A DNA stretch of 5,818 nt from Synergistaceae bacterium. GTDB lineage: Bacteria; Synergistota; Synergistia; Synergistales; Synergistaceae. Within the stretch, counting starts at the first letter, position 1; every line of letters starts with the position of its first letter. Below, one piece after another: positions 5,733 to 5,818 of the stretch. The notes beneath the pieces are model-generated. The model was not told the DNA's origin. It did not search any database and saw only the letters and a program-made list of their open reading frames with translations. The DNA is taken from assembly GCA_031264605.1 (NCBI GenBank), contig JAISDQ010000075.1, positions 1 to 5,818 on the forward strand, written 5' to 3'. Position numbers and translations under genes: made by a program.

Positions 5733-5818
5733 TGGAGCATTAGTTGTTCTTTATTGGTAAGTAGGGCAGTCTGATAGCGGCTTTACAAAATCGCGTTCTT
5801 GTTTTCACGCACTGCGTC
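5733..5818. other. Right edge, no gene recognised
   Basis: No supported gene. Another frame crossing from 5699 reads IRIGQYRNGALVVLYW before a TAA at 5750-5752, which could be debris of the same or another element. A further frame is open to the window edge (LIAALQNRVLVFTHCV) but has no start signal. Neither is recognised. Confidence 0.3.

Overview
The window looks like chromosomal DNA from a diderm (outer-membrane) bacterium of moderately high GC. The sugar-type binding protein has an ordinary Sec signal peptide with no lipobox cysteine, as expected for a periplasmic protein rather than a Gram-positive lipoprotein. A large multi-domain hybrid sensor kinase and group II intron debris would suit an anaerobe with a big sensory repertoire. 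Synergistota is my leading guess, Negativicutes or a deltaproteobacterium-like lineage are possible, and none of these is proven by the sequence.

Layout. Positions 1-170 are a leader with no recognisable gene. Positions 171-1181 (+) encode a type 1 periplasmic binding protein of the LsrB/RhaS group, started by TTG, and a GC-rich hairpin at 1208-1246 probably terminates it. Positions 1182-1492 lie between two convergent genes. Besides that terminator they hold what I read as the 3' relic of a group II intron: the last 30 codons of an intron-encoded maturase, its stop, then the first strand of domain V, broken off near 1431. A second hairpin (1465-1494) sits at the stop of the next gene. Positions 5332-1493 (-) encode a 1279-residue membrane hybrid histidine kinase: TM, double Cache, TM, HAMP, HisKA, HATPase, receiver, HisKA, HATPase, receiver. 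Its promoter region (5336-5405) is well formed, with a 7-bp dyad inside the -35/-10 spacer and a second palindrome near the transcript start. Positions 5430-5732 are AT-rich and carry a strong inverted-repeat structure followed by a short, broken transposase N-terminus (IS1380-like, tentative). Nothing is recognised in 5733-5818.

How it works together. The binding protein would capture a small sugar-like ligand in the periplasm, but no permease or ATPase gene follows it here and a terminator comes straight after, so it is either the last gene of its operon or an orphan. The kinase would sense a small molecule through its periplasmic Cache domain and relay phosphate through two consecutive kinase-receiver modules to a partner not present in this window. 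A link between binding protein and kinase is only a hypothesis: they are convergent neighbours, not an operon. Mobile-element debris flanks the kinase gene on both sides. The most unusual points are the two complete kinase-receiver modules in one chain, the roughly 85-residue helical insert in the sensor domain, the intron relic, and the transposase leader that could hide its own ribosome binding site.
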